Positions 13,001 through 24,600 of a stretch of 64,000 nt of DNA are shown here, one piece after another; the first letter of the stretch is position 1, and each line of letters starts with the position of its first letter. Source of the DNA: Camarhynchus parvulus (Eukaryota > Chordata > Aves > Passeriformes > Thraupidae); NCBI RefSeq assembly GCF_901933205.1, contig NC_044578.1, positions 14,098,501-14,162,500 on the forward strand. The letters are read 5' to 3'. A program made the translations under genes and the position numbers. The notes under the pieces were generated by a model. That model saw only the letters and a list, made by a program, of their open reading frames with translations. It had not been told where the DNA came from and searched no databases.

Positions 13001-16000
13001 TTAGGAAAATGTGTTGTGTGGCTTTATACCATTCTTTCCTAGACCGAAATCTTGTTTGAAGATAATATGATCTGCCCTATTTGGTTTTAGAGCTTTACCT
13101 TTAAACTGTGGATGGAGAGTTTCCATTCACATCAGGCTGATCATCTCAATGCCCATTGCCTCTGTTCCCGCCCCAAAAGAAAGGGGGTGCTCTCTCCACC
13201 AGAGCTCCCAGTAGCCCATTTACATCCATCTTCTGTTTACTCCATTCAGATTTCAGCCAAAGCAATGAACCTAACCCTGAGTCAGTAATGACAAAATACT
13301 GGGCTGCAGTCTCAGTCCTGCAGGAAACAAAATGCTGTAAATGCCATTCTGTGATACCTAGGGGAAAAATGCAAAAAAGTTACTCTAACATCTTGTAACA
13401 AGAATAATATTTTTCCCATCAGATATAATCCTGACAAAAGTTTAATGATTCAAACAGGGAACTTGGTTTTGAATTATGTAACTTGGTAGTCATAATATAT
13501 TTTGCACATCAGCCAAGGGGAAAACAAAATACTTAACAACCTGGATTCAGATCTCTGCAGTGCAGATATTGATATATAATATTGATAATGATGCATTGAT
13601 ATATGACCCTCACAAGTAATTGTGAATGTTCTGAACAGTATATCTTTCCAATTTGCACCTTAAAAACTAAATAGAGTTTTTACTTTCATTTAAAATAATA
13701 ACATATAATATATTGAAGCTTTCAATCTGCCTGCATTGATAGCATTCATGTCTATCCTAAATATGTCAAATATAAGTTTTATAGTGTTTACCCATTTCAG
13801 GTTTATACATTGTCTTAACAGCACTTGTGCTACTTGACAAATACAGAAATATAATTAATTATAATTAGGTGGTGTGACATCTGACAGAGAAAAACTGAGT
13901 TATTTCAGACTGAGTTATCTTCTTTGAGAAGTTCAGGAAAATTTATATCCCATAATTTAATCATATGGCTGTCATGTGATAGGAGGACATTATATGGGGG
14001 GGAGGGGGGAAATCTTCAGTTGTGGTTAGTAGATGCTTTCTGCCCAGCAAAAGGATGTCTTCTATCTCAAATGTTTCATGCATTTTATTTAGGCTTATGA
14101 AATTCCCAATTCTGATTTTGTTCAGGTTTGCCAATCCCCTTCGTTTTCCCTCCCTGCCTTCAAATGTGTAAGGTCCCAACTCAGTCCCCATTGAAGCGAT
14201 TGTAGACTCCCACTGACTGTAGTGGGAATTGGATTAAATCTCTAAAACAACAATTACATGCCTAATTGCTTTTTATTGCTCACTTAAAAATGCATTCTTT
14301 GAAACACTACCAATATTTGTAAGGGCTGAGGGCTTAATGTGCCAAACTATTTAGGTTATTTGGAAACCTATTTTCTACCAGTGCCTGGGGATTTAAATAA
14401 ATGCTATAAAAGAGTGTTATTTACATTATGCATTTATAACAGAAGTGTTTATACTGCATCGTTATTCTTCATATTGATTTCCCTCTAAATGCCAAGACTT
14501 TGATGCTTTGAAATCAGTGGGAGATCTGCCCCTGACTTCATCCAAACTGAAACTGGGAGCTAACGAGAGGAAAAGAGGATGCAGTTTTCAGATCATGCTG
14601 ACAGACAGACAAATTTTGTCAAACACTCTTCCTAGAACTCTGTGCTGACTGTCTCCTCTGGAGATCACCCTTGTCCTGTGGACAGGCACTCCCTATCTCC
14701 TCAGCATCAAGAGGCCATGTGTTGGTTTGGCAAGGGCTGTGAACAGCGACTGTGCTGATTGGAGAATGGCTCAGAGAACTTCCTCTTCTGCAAGTGGCAG
14801 CCTGCACCAGCTCAGCTTTCCCTGTCACAATCCTAGTTCTAAAATATGAATCCCATACAATAATGGGTGTGAGAAGGTTACGCAGAAATTAATTAACCAC
14901 CAGAGATCTTATACTTGACCTCTGAGCCTTGGAAAAAAAAGTAGTCACTGAAGGAAAACAGAGCAATCCTCTTCCTATAAAATCAACTTGAAAGAAACAA
15001 TATAATTAAAACAACCCTGAATCTCACAAGCATGGCCTAGAGGAAGATTATAAGATCTGAATTTGGCTGCATGCCTAATGACTTTTACTGCAGAAGTGTT
15101 AGCTTCCTTCATCGCCAGCCTCCCCTCTGAATGTGCAAACCCCATCCCTGCCACAGAGCTCTTCTGACTATAATAGACCAAGTTCAGGCATCTTTCTAAA
15201 CACATACAGCAGGAACACTCTGCACAGGCCTGGAAATACTGCTGAGAAATGCTGTTAGGTACCATAAGGAGGCAAGTCAGATTTGGGAAATGGATTGAAA
15301 TGGTTACAAAATTTTCTCTTTAATTTGACAGAGAATTGGCAAAGGACACGTTGAAAGCAAATAGCCTGAAATGCCATGAATCTACCCACAAATCAGCTGA
15401 TCAGTAAATAAAAATGAGCATGCCACAAATTAAGGTGGAGAGTACATACATACTCTTAATTACAGCAGTATTTCAATGTATGGTGATTGCAGACCAGGGG
15501 AGTGAGATTTTTCCAGGAATTAAAAGTCTATACCTCAATTTGCTAGAATATGTTGATATGCTCAAGACCCAAATTTAAAATCATTTCAACATCATATCTT
15601 GATATGCTACAGTAATAAAAAAATGCTAGTTTCTGGTGGACAATGCTGTTTCTCTAGAGCGAATATAAAAGTAAAAAATTACCTTTGTGCTAATTCGATA
15701 AAGTTAAATAACTTGAAAGCAACCTATTAAAATATCTCAAGATTAAGACTGGCATACAAGCAACTTGTTTTTGCAGGACTCTTGTAAATGTAGCAGGTTT
15801 TTCCACAAAACCATAGGCTGAGAAGATGGCTTCCAACTCTTACTCTCTTTGTTTGCAGCCCTGCATTTCACCCTGTGACTACAGGAACAATTTTTCCCAA
15901 AACGTTTTAAATGTTTTACAGTTTAAATTCTCATGGTCAAGTTTATCTGCATAGCAAAATTTTCCTTGCCAGTATTGTTTGATTAGTAAGATGTTACTAT

Positions 16001-19000
16001 GATGCTAGAGGCAAACATTTCCAGTACAATTAAGAACACTGTGAAACTAGGGCAAAGCTGAAGATTGCTGAACACAGCAAAGTGAAAGGACATTCATGTG
16101 GGACATAACACCATTGAACTTTATCATATATTGTAATGGCAGTGGATCAAGCAAACACTTCTGGATTAATGGAAAATGGTTGTGCAACAGGACAGACATG
16201 ATAAAAGGAAAGGTCATTTGTGTCCCTATGCCTGGTTAGTTAAAACAAACAATCCTCCTCAATTCCATTTTCTCAGTGATGCTCTCCCTGCTGCTGGGTC
16301 TGAATGGCATCTGACTGCTGCAGCACTGTAGTCAGTCAGTGCAATGCAAAGGGAGGGGTTAGACTTGACCAGACAATTTAAATACAAACATGAACATAAC
16401 ACTTCTATAAAATAAAACCAACAAAGACCAATGTTCCACAAACTGAGACATTATTGGTGTTACTACTACTACTACTTAAGGTCCCCCCAGCAATTTTTCA
16501 ATATAAGAAATGATGATTTTAGAGCCCATTACCCAGCTTTCAGTGAGATCAGGTCCATTTCCATGGCAACATGAGATGCAGCTGTCTGAAAAGTTGTCTT
16601 ACAGAGAGCTGTAATGTTTGTCTCCTTTGCAGTGCATGGCTGATGACAATCCACACAGCTGTAGGAATTAGTCTCCACTGCAGGCTTTTAAATAAATGAA
16701 ATAGAAAAATAAATATTCTATTAATTTACTGGGTGGGTGTTTTATTGTACAATTTAGCTTTTTAAAGATTTAATAAGTCTTTGTAGGAGTGTTTATTGTC
16801 TAGAAAGTTCCAATACCTGCGCTTTAGTTATAGCCCAAGCCTTTGCAGGAGAAACTTGACCTGATTCTTCTTTCTTTCTTTCTTTGGTTTGCCTATTTGT
16901 TTGTTTAAAGGAAGTGCTTTTTCTGCTTCTCTTCAGTTCGAACTTGTTCACAGCCTTTGGCAGGGGATGACAGCCCATGTAACACTGTGCATTCAGAGCG
17001 CCAGGGGTAGTTGTTTGGCCAGGTTTATAAGCTGGAATGTGGTGACTGACAGTAGGTTGAATAGACTGTGGATGTGATGGGACAAATGGTTTCAGGAAGA
17101 ATTTGTGCCATTTAATAAAAATACTCAAACCTCTGAAAGATTCCTAAGTGGTCAACTCATGGAAAAGCCAGTACAGCCTTTTGAAAGGTACATGCCCTGC
17201 ACACACTCTTTGCAGGCTGAACAGCAGCTGGATGTATCTGTGGCCCTTGGAGCCATTCCAGATGCAGGGGAATATCCTGCCCTTCCTGGAAGCCAAACAG
17301 CTGCCCTAGCTGACTGCCCTGCATATTAACACACAAGGAAACCTGCCAAGCTCTAGCTTAGCACACCAAACTGTCAGATGTGGTAGCTCAGTGGAGCTGA
17401 ACATTCCCTTCAGCCACATCTCCCACCAAAGCATCCATCCATGGCAGGGGCCAGGGGCTCCCCGAGGGGCCCCAATGAGGCCTGCTGGCATTGCCCTTTG
17501 CCAGAACACTTCTGGCACCTTCCCCAGCTGCTGTGCCAGAGCAGTGATTGATGGTGCCGAGCGTGCAACAAGCAACCCATGGGTTAGGCAGCTTTATTCT
17601 CCTAACAGGATTTGCTGCTTGCACAAGTTCCTGAAACACAGCACAGCCTGCTTCTACTTTGAGCATATTGAATTGTAAGGAACTAACTAGACACGTACAT
17701 GGAGTGTGGCATAATACTGTGCAACATATGGCTGTTCTGGTCTGCCATGCCCAAATTCTGTCTAGCATAAATAGGCTCATTTCCCACTGACATCAAGAGT
17801 TGCTGTCTTAGATTATTCTGTACTGAAATCTAAAAGTGGATCTTGATAATCTCCCACATTATCAAACAGAAACTAGCTGTCCAAAACCAGGCAAAATTCT
17901 CATAACAGCTTTAACATATGCCACCACTCTTTCCCTGACAAGTGATTTTCCTCTCATTGCACTGACTGTCCTCTGATTCAGCAGATTACTAGCAGGACAA
18001 TATGGAGAATGGGCCTCTTCCAAATACACACAGCAAGAAATAACTCAGTTCTGGCTTGCAGCTTGGTTGAAATGGTGCCAGAGCTGCCTCACCCCTGACC
18101 AGCTCCATTCCAGGTGTGAGAGAACAAAAGTGATGCATAAGGGAGGCTAAAACTTGACTCCTGGTTCACTCCCAGGCCCCCTGCTCTCCAAGAGCAGCCA
18201 TGGTAGGATGCAGCTCCAGATAGACATCCACCATCTCCAGCAGACAGCTGTGTGTGCTGCCACTGACTCACAAGCACATTTTAGTGAATACAAGGCCATG
18301 ATGACTCCCATTATGTGATCAAGAGTTCCTTCAGCTATTCATGTTCTGCTTCCAGATAAGAGACCATCCTAGCTCCTCCTGCATGGGTGGACTCACCAGG
18401 ATGTGAGGGCTGGGAGACCCAGCAGTGGTTGGGCCCCAGGATGCTCTGCCACACAGCCCAGCCTTGTAAGCTCTGCTTTGCCATCAGACTGCAGCACCAC
18501 GTGAACACCCGTGTTTTTCATGGCTAAGGAAGTTTATCCAGGAAAGGATGCACTTGGACATTCTTATTGTTTTCCCTGCAGCTTTTCTGGTGCAGTAAGA
18601 GAGAAGCCACATCAGCTGTCAGTGAGATGACCTTTGGACTGATATTTTTCAAGTGGTCTGCTGCGTTGAGTCCCTAACTGCACTAATGGACCTAATGAAC
18701 CAAACCTCTTGGAGGAAGCAGAGAACATCACAGTGACAGGGGCATTTAAAATTAAATCTAATCAAGTGCTTGGGATTATGCTGCCAGGAACAGTTCTGCC
18801 TCAGAGTTGGTGCTGGTTCATAGGTCCTACTCACCCTCTACCTATTTTAATCTCCAAGAGCAGTTGCATTTGCCTTGGCTGGCAAAACCAGACCCACCTC
18901 ACCCATGATTCTGGAGAGCAGCAGGAAGACAGCTCTGCCCCACCTGAGCCACAGCCTCATTCTTCTTCTGGGCAGGAGGGGTTTCCTGCCCTAGTAGCCT

Positions 19001-19060
19001 CTCCTTCCAGAAGGTTCTGTGTAGATTCATTGCACTGCACCCCATCTCACCCACCTACAA
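4060..19060. other. Long intergenic stretch without a recognised gene
   Basis: I see only short chance open frames, the longest about 130 codons, with no recognisable domains. Splice sites are not organised into an exon series, and no tRNA or rRNA is recognisable. Small features include a direct repeat of 18 bases at 12036-12053 and 12063-12080, short GAT-rich and TA-rich tracts at about 10690 and 13560-13610, and a G-rich run at about 13997-14010. By synteny this is the interval between the leftward promoter at 3.4-3.9 kb and LPAR3. It could contain distal enhancers or noncoding transcripts that cannot be read from a single sequence. Confidence 0.5.
12036..12080. repeat. Short direct repeat (18-base copies, period 27)
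   Basis: The 18-base sequence TGTAATATTGTTGTCTTC occurs exactly at 12036-12053 and again at 12063-12080. The 9 bases between the copies give a 27-base period, typical of a small replication-slippage duplication. No gene is nearby. Confidence 0.85.
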
Positions 19061-19192
19061 GGTGCTGGTAAAGGAGGAAGAAGCTCCAGGGCCCGCCACT
19101 CCCAGTCCTGGTTCTGAGAAGATGATCCTTAACAACTCTGCCTTTGATTTTTCTACAGGATTTGCTACTGGTCCATCTCAGCCTTCCACCAG

Positions 19193-19470
19193 CAGCATGT
19201 TCAGCCCTGAAGAGGAGAAGTTCATGAACTATGTTATTTCTTTATGCCAAAAAAATGCAAATAAACAGGCTAACCTCTTATTTCCTAATGTTCCCTAATG
19301 TGCCTAATGTACCCCATGGTTATTAACCGGATATGTGCAGCACGTTCAGCCTGGAGAGCAGAGGCTCATGAACTATGTTATTTCCTTATGGCAGAAAAAA
19401 TGCAAGTAAACAGGCAAACCTCTAATGTACCCTAATGTGCCTAATGTACCCTATGGTTATTAACTGGATG
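19193..19470. repeat. Diverged tandem duplication, about 145-bp period
   Basis: A block starting CAGCATGTTC at 19193 recurs as CAGCACGTTC at 19338. Both copies run through the same ordered landmarks: CATGAACTATGTTATTTC, a run of A residues, AAACAGGC, a stretch of repeated CCTAATGT motifs, and GGTTATTAAC. The second copy is about ten bases shorter because it lacks part of the CCTAATG stretch. The first copy lies in a 78-codon open frame on the plus strand (19062-19298). The second copy breaks that frame, so coding function is doubtful. The copies differ by scattered substitutions and small indels, so the duplication is not recent. No repeat family is recognised. Confidence 0.85.
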
Positions 19471-19479
19471 TCTGCTGCT

Positions 19480-20500
19480 TTTAGTGTCTGTTTTAAGCTG
19501 TTTTCTAGAATTGTTTAGTCTGAAATGGGAGTGTGTAAGGCACAGCTTGGTTCATGGTTCTAAGATGATTTTTAATTACTGAGTGACCTAGCACTTGGAT
19601 GCTCAGAGCTATCTTTTACTAATAAAACAGGTTATTTCTGTATCTCTCCTGCTGTAACTGCCTGGTATATAGCATCTTTTATTTTATTTTTATTTTCTTA
19701 AACTGAGCAAAGAAAGAAGCAGTACCTAGCTCCTTGTGCTTTGGCTAAAACACCAGCAGCTATCGAGGTTCCATGACCAACCTGCATTCTGGTGCTGGCC
19801 AAAGTAAAGGGGCAGAAGGCCATGTGGGGTTTGTTATGCTGTGGTTGCCATAGGATTATTTAAAAGGTATTTCATTGCAGGACAGCAAACTTCAAAAAAC
19901 AATAACATGAGTCTTTCACATTTTTCTTCAGTTACCCTTGCTCCTGTTTGTAAATGCAAATATTTATATATCAGCCAGGATAGTTTATCCCTCCTGCTGC
20001 CTTAACAGCAACATGATATTACTTAGCAGATCTTTAGTTCCACTCACACAGAGACCTCAGCCCAGCTCAGGAAGGAGTTTAGCTGTTAACCCCTTTGAGA
20101 AGTCCAAGGATTGTAAGATTATTACCTGCAGATAATGCTGCTCAGGACCAGCAGTGGAACCAATAGTGGGTCTGGGAGCTGTGGTTGTGAGGTCTTGTGC
20201 TGTGACTGCCAGCCTGCCTTCCTCCCACTCCATCCTGCAAAACAAGAAGGGTGAAAAGTTTAAAACCCCAATTCAGCATCTGCAACAACACAGGAAGATC
20301 CCAGAACACAGTACTGGATGAAACCTAAGGTTGTCCTGTTTAAGATGCACCTAACCACACCTGAGATTCCAACATGCACACCCATCTCGTTTTGAAACAT
20401 CCATTGACGGTGCTTGTCCTCTCTAATGAGAAAGGCCTAGGGTCCAGCTCGATTATTTCAGACTTTCCTCACTGGTCATATTTTCTACATCTTCAGGGGA
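19480..20500. other. Intergenic, nothing recognised
   Basis: An AATAAA hexamer occurs on the plus strand at about 19620, shortly after the tandem duplication, but there is no recognisable transcript upstream of it. The rest is AT-rich sequence with short open frames only. Confidence 0.5.
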
Positions 20501-21650
20501 GGAGCTGGGGGGCAGCAGAACCTCCCTTGGCATTCACACCGTGCACAATCCCCCCCTTAGCCTGGGGCAGGAGGGGCACAGCCGGGCCTGCTCTGGCGAA
20601 GGGCACAGCTGGAGGAGGAGAGAGGACGTCAGTGCCATGGTAGCCATGGCTGGGGGGACAAAGGCAGCCCAAACCTGCAGCTGCCTGCCCTCACCGAGAG
20701 CCTAATCATTTTTAAATTCGGAGAATGAATGCCATGACCTGCAATTATTCATCTTTTGTGTTGTTAGCTACAGCTCTGTGCGCTGTGCCAAATCACACGG
20801 TTCCAGACCGGTTTGGTGGTTGGAGCCTTATCAACAACCCCATCTTTACACTCCTCTGCCTGCCCTCCCCCCAAAGCACCCATCACCCCCTGCCCAGGCC
20901 CTGCTGAGGGGCTCCCGAGGTCTGGGCAGGATCAGCGCCCTGTGCAAAGGCCCCAGGGAGGGGAGGGAGCCCTTGGGGTGGCACATGGCCAGCAGGCACC
21001 ACACAGCCATGCCACCGAGGTGCTGGGCAGGCTCCAGGCAACGGGGAGGAGGGGACAGGAGTGCCATGTACCTTGCAGGGAATGTGCCGTGCCACCTCCC
21101 AGAGTGGCTCCTGCCGGCTGCCCCATGGCAGCACCAAGGGTGCCCTGTCAGGGGAAAAAAAAAAACATGCCAAAAGCACACCTTACCTGACAGATTGCAG
21201 TTGTTATCACCAGGAAGAGCCTGGGCCCCAGCAAACTGCTTCCCATTTCTGGTTTTTGCCCTGAAACATGCATTTCTGCAATGTGCTTTTCAGACATCCA
21301 CAGCTGTGAGCAGGGAGATGCCCAGGAAATGCTGGGAAAGCTGCTGGTGCTGCCGCTGTGTCCTTCAGCTCTCAGGCAATGTGCAGCTGCCACAGGGCAC
21401 CACTCACCTCTGGGACTACTTGTTGGGGCAGAACTACCACCAAGAGCAGCTGGTGGCCATAACATCATCACCCCTGTCCCTCCTGGGCTATGACTGGAAG
21501 AACTGTGCTCTCCTGCAGTTTTCCAGGTTGGCTGAAGGACCAGCAGGGGCTGAGCCCATGGGGACAGGGGTGGCAGAGCAGCCAGGAGCAGGGTGCCCAG
21601 GCATCCTGCAGACATGCAGCTTGTCGGTGTGCAGCATCATGGAGCTGTAG
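20500..21650. other. GC-richer block with long overlapping open frames of unknown meaning
   Basis: Stop codons are sparse here. The plus strand has one open frame of 290 codons (20778-21650), the longest in the window. The minus strand has overlapping frames of about 155 codons (21148-21615) and 111 codons (20846-21181). The translations have no domain, repeat or signal peptide that I recognise. Open frames on both strands at once, together with raised GC, point to a compositional effect. The block is not as CpG-dense as the two promoter islands. I do not call it a gene; a noncoding exon or a conserved element remains possible. Confidence 0.35.
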
Positions 21651-21699
21651 TGTTGCAGAATTCTTTGGATGTTTCCATGTGCCTGGTTAAGACTGTGAG

Positions 21700-24600
21700 G
21701 CTTCTGAAAGAACTGCAGTCCATTAGGCAGTACTTATTAATGGGACACCTGTCCTCAAGGAGTCCTCAGACCCACTCAATTAGCATAAACAAGGTTAATT
21801 TGTTGCTGAAATTATCATTCATATTTAAATGCACAATTCACTACAGAATTGTAACTTTACATTTCTGAGTGATACACAGGACTTGGTTCAGGGCATCTCC
21901 TGCTTCATAAGCTGTGCTTATAATTAGACTTTTGATTTGTCATGAAGTCATGGGGGTTACCCAGAAGAAGAGACACGGGTTTGGCCCAAGTGATCCTTTT
22001 TTATCCTATATGAACTCCCAGAGCTGAGAAGCAACCAAACAGAACATTGCAGGCAGATATAACAGAGGGTTATATATTTGTACATGGGTTATGAACAATA
22101 ACACAACATTGTTTAAAGCAGGAATAAGCAAATAATTGTTCTTAAAATAATAGATAGTACAACCTCCCTCCTATCAAAAGTAAAATTCCAGAGGTGCTCT
22201 AAGTAGTAACATTTTTAAATCGGACTCAAAGAAAACTTTATTGTAATAAAACTTGGCTTATCTTCAGTGGTATCAGGTTTTACTACTTTTTGAAGATGCC
22301 TAAATAGACCTTTGACAGCTGCTACTGTTATGGTATTTGTGCTGCTGGGGCCATGGCATCTAACAGATGGAAAAGCAGATAATGCAATAACAGCATTCAT
22401 GAGTAATGTTTCAGGAGTCATGGTCTTTAAATAAAACTGGGCAAAGCAAAGCTGACTCAACTTCACTCCTAGATAAAAGAAAGCTCCAGTTTCTTCAACT
22501 TTGACCATGTCAAAAAAGTTCCTTAAAAACTAAAGGGTAAAAATTTAAACCTCATACCTGGAAAGATGCCTGAGTGCCTGTGGGCTCTCCCAGGACAGCA
22601 GTCACGGGGAGCCTGTGAAGAGCCCACATGCAGGTGGGAGGCAGCTACTGCGCCGTGTCTGGCCAGGACCACCAGGGCTCCTGCTGCAGGCCACCCTCGG
22701 GCTCTCGTTCCCTGCTTCCAAAGTGTGGCAGGAGCTGTAAGGAGCTCCCAGCTGCATTTGGTGGGCAAGCAGTCCCAGTCACTGTGGCAATTCCAGGAGC
22801 CCTAGGTCCTTATTCTCACAGTGACATCCCCCACTAGAACCCATGCACAAGGGAAGGTGCACAGAAATCCAGTGAGCAGAACACAGCAGTGCCACCCTCT
22901 CACAGAGAATGTTTCCAGGGTACTGCTCATAGAAACAACGCATCAAAAGAGTGTTGCTTGTCTCCCGGCCAAACATGGAGACCAAATAAAACATTTGCAA
23001 AACCCTACTTTGCTGGGCTGGGTGAGGCACTCTGGTTGTGTCATCTCTGGCGTGTTGATACAAATACATGCTGGATCCAGCTTGCCTTTCGAAATAATAG
23101 CTCACTCAATCTTCATTGTGGGATTAAATGAATCAACAGCCCTTCAGGACAGCTCCTGATGGAGCCTGTTACTACCATTTGTACTGAATCAGTGGTTATC
23201 AGTGCACAGGAAATTATTGTAGCAAGCCAAAATATTCAGTCTGACTGCCTCAGGGAGGATGAACTGCTCATACCAAATCCGAGTGTTATCTCATCCCTGG
23301 CACCTCTTCCAATCAACATTTCATTTGACTGGCCAAAAGGTTTTGTACTTCAGCTCTGAAGCTTGTACTGCTGCTGCAAAGGGTGAGAAAAGACACAAGG
23401 CAAGACAGGAGGGGAGAGAGAAGTGAATTGTCATCCACCAGGGATTCCTTTCTAGAAACCCTCAGTGAGCCATTTGGGCTTAAATCCCTTGAGATACTAA
23501 GGTGTCACCTCCTAATATTCCTTTCAGCTTCCTACCCTTGTGTCAGGGCACTGAACACCAGCACCTGGTCCTGCTGCCACTGAGCAAGACACCCACAGCT
23601 ACTGAGCTACTGAACACCCACAGCTCCAGTGACCCAATCCCATTCAGACAAAAACAACCAGAACCACAACTTACAACCCCAGCTGGTACACAACCAGCGC
23701 AATGAGGAGTCAGTAGCAGCAGATTTCATTAATAAGAAGAGTTTCTGCACTGGGCATCTCCTGTGACCATCTGCATCCCCTGAGCCCCCTCATGTCAATC
23801 CCTCTGTGATTCTGGCTCATTTGAACCACTTCCACCAAATGAAAGGTCTCAGAACTCACACAGAGGTAAATCCTCAAGTCACTGCAAAACCTCAGGCATC
23901 ACAAAGTAGGCACACCATACACAAGGTGAGCAACCACAGAAGCCTGATTTTCCTCCACATACAGCTCTGTGCTTACAGATGGACTCACAGCTCCTTGCAA
24001 GTCATCCTGCTACCTTTTGGAGAAGCCATATTCACACTCCTGCAGAGAGGAGCCAAGACTATTTCACCTCAATAATTCTTTAACAATTTTGCTGACTACA
24101 AATTAGATAAAGATGGGAGACTGGCGATTTCCTGGCATTGACTGGGTGCAAAGATTGGAGGCACAGCAGTGATGGGATATCAGGGTGCTGGGCATTTGCT
24201 GGGAAGCCGCTTTGGAGATGGCTTTCATCGTTTTCCTGCAAGTCCTCACCTATGCACAGGCAAGCATAAAATTGCACCCATAAAACACTTTTATCCTGAT
24301 TTCTGAATGGAATGAGGCATGGGCAGTATGCCACTTTTTGCCTGACTAGTCCTTGAAATTTTTGAAATCATCACTCACTTTCAGTAAAACTCGGCTGAGC
24401 AGCAGAGATTTAAAGGTGTTGCCTTACCAACAGGTTTTGGGGGGAAGAGTCTGCTCCAGAGAAGCAAGGGGCATGGTGCAATCTCAGCCACCACTGGGGC
24501 CAGGAGGCACAAGCACTTAACAGAAAGTCTTCTGCCAGAGCTCACACTGTATTCTGCAGAAGTTCCTCCATCCTTGGCCTTGGTCTTGTTTCTGTAAATC

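Noticed and set aside
22215..22508. Minus-strand 97-codon frame considered as an exon or pseudogene
   Set aside because: No recognisable family, no supporting exon structure, AT-rich surroundings.
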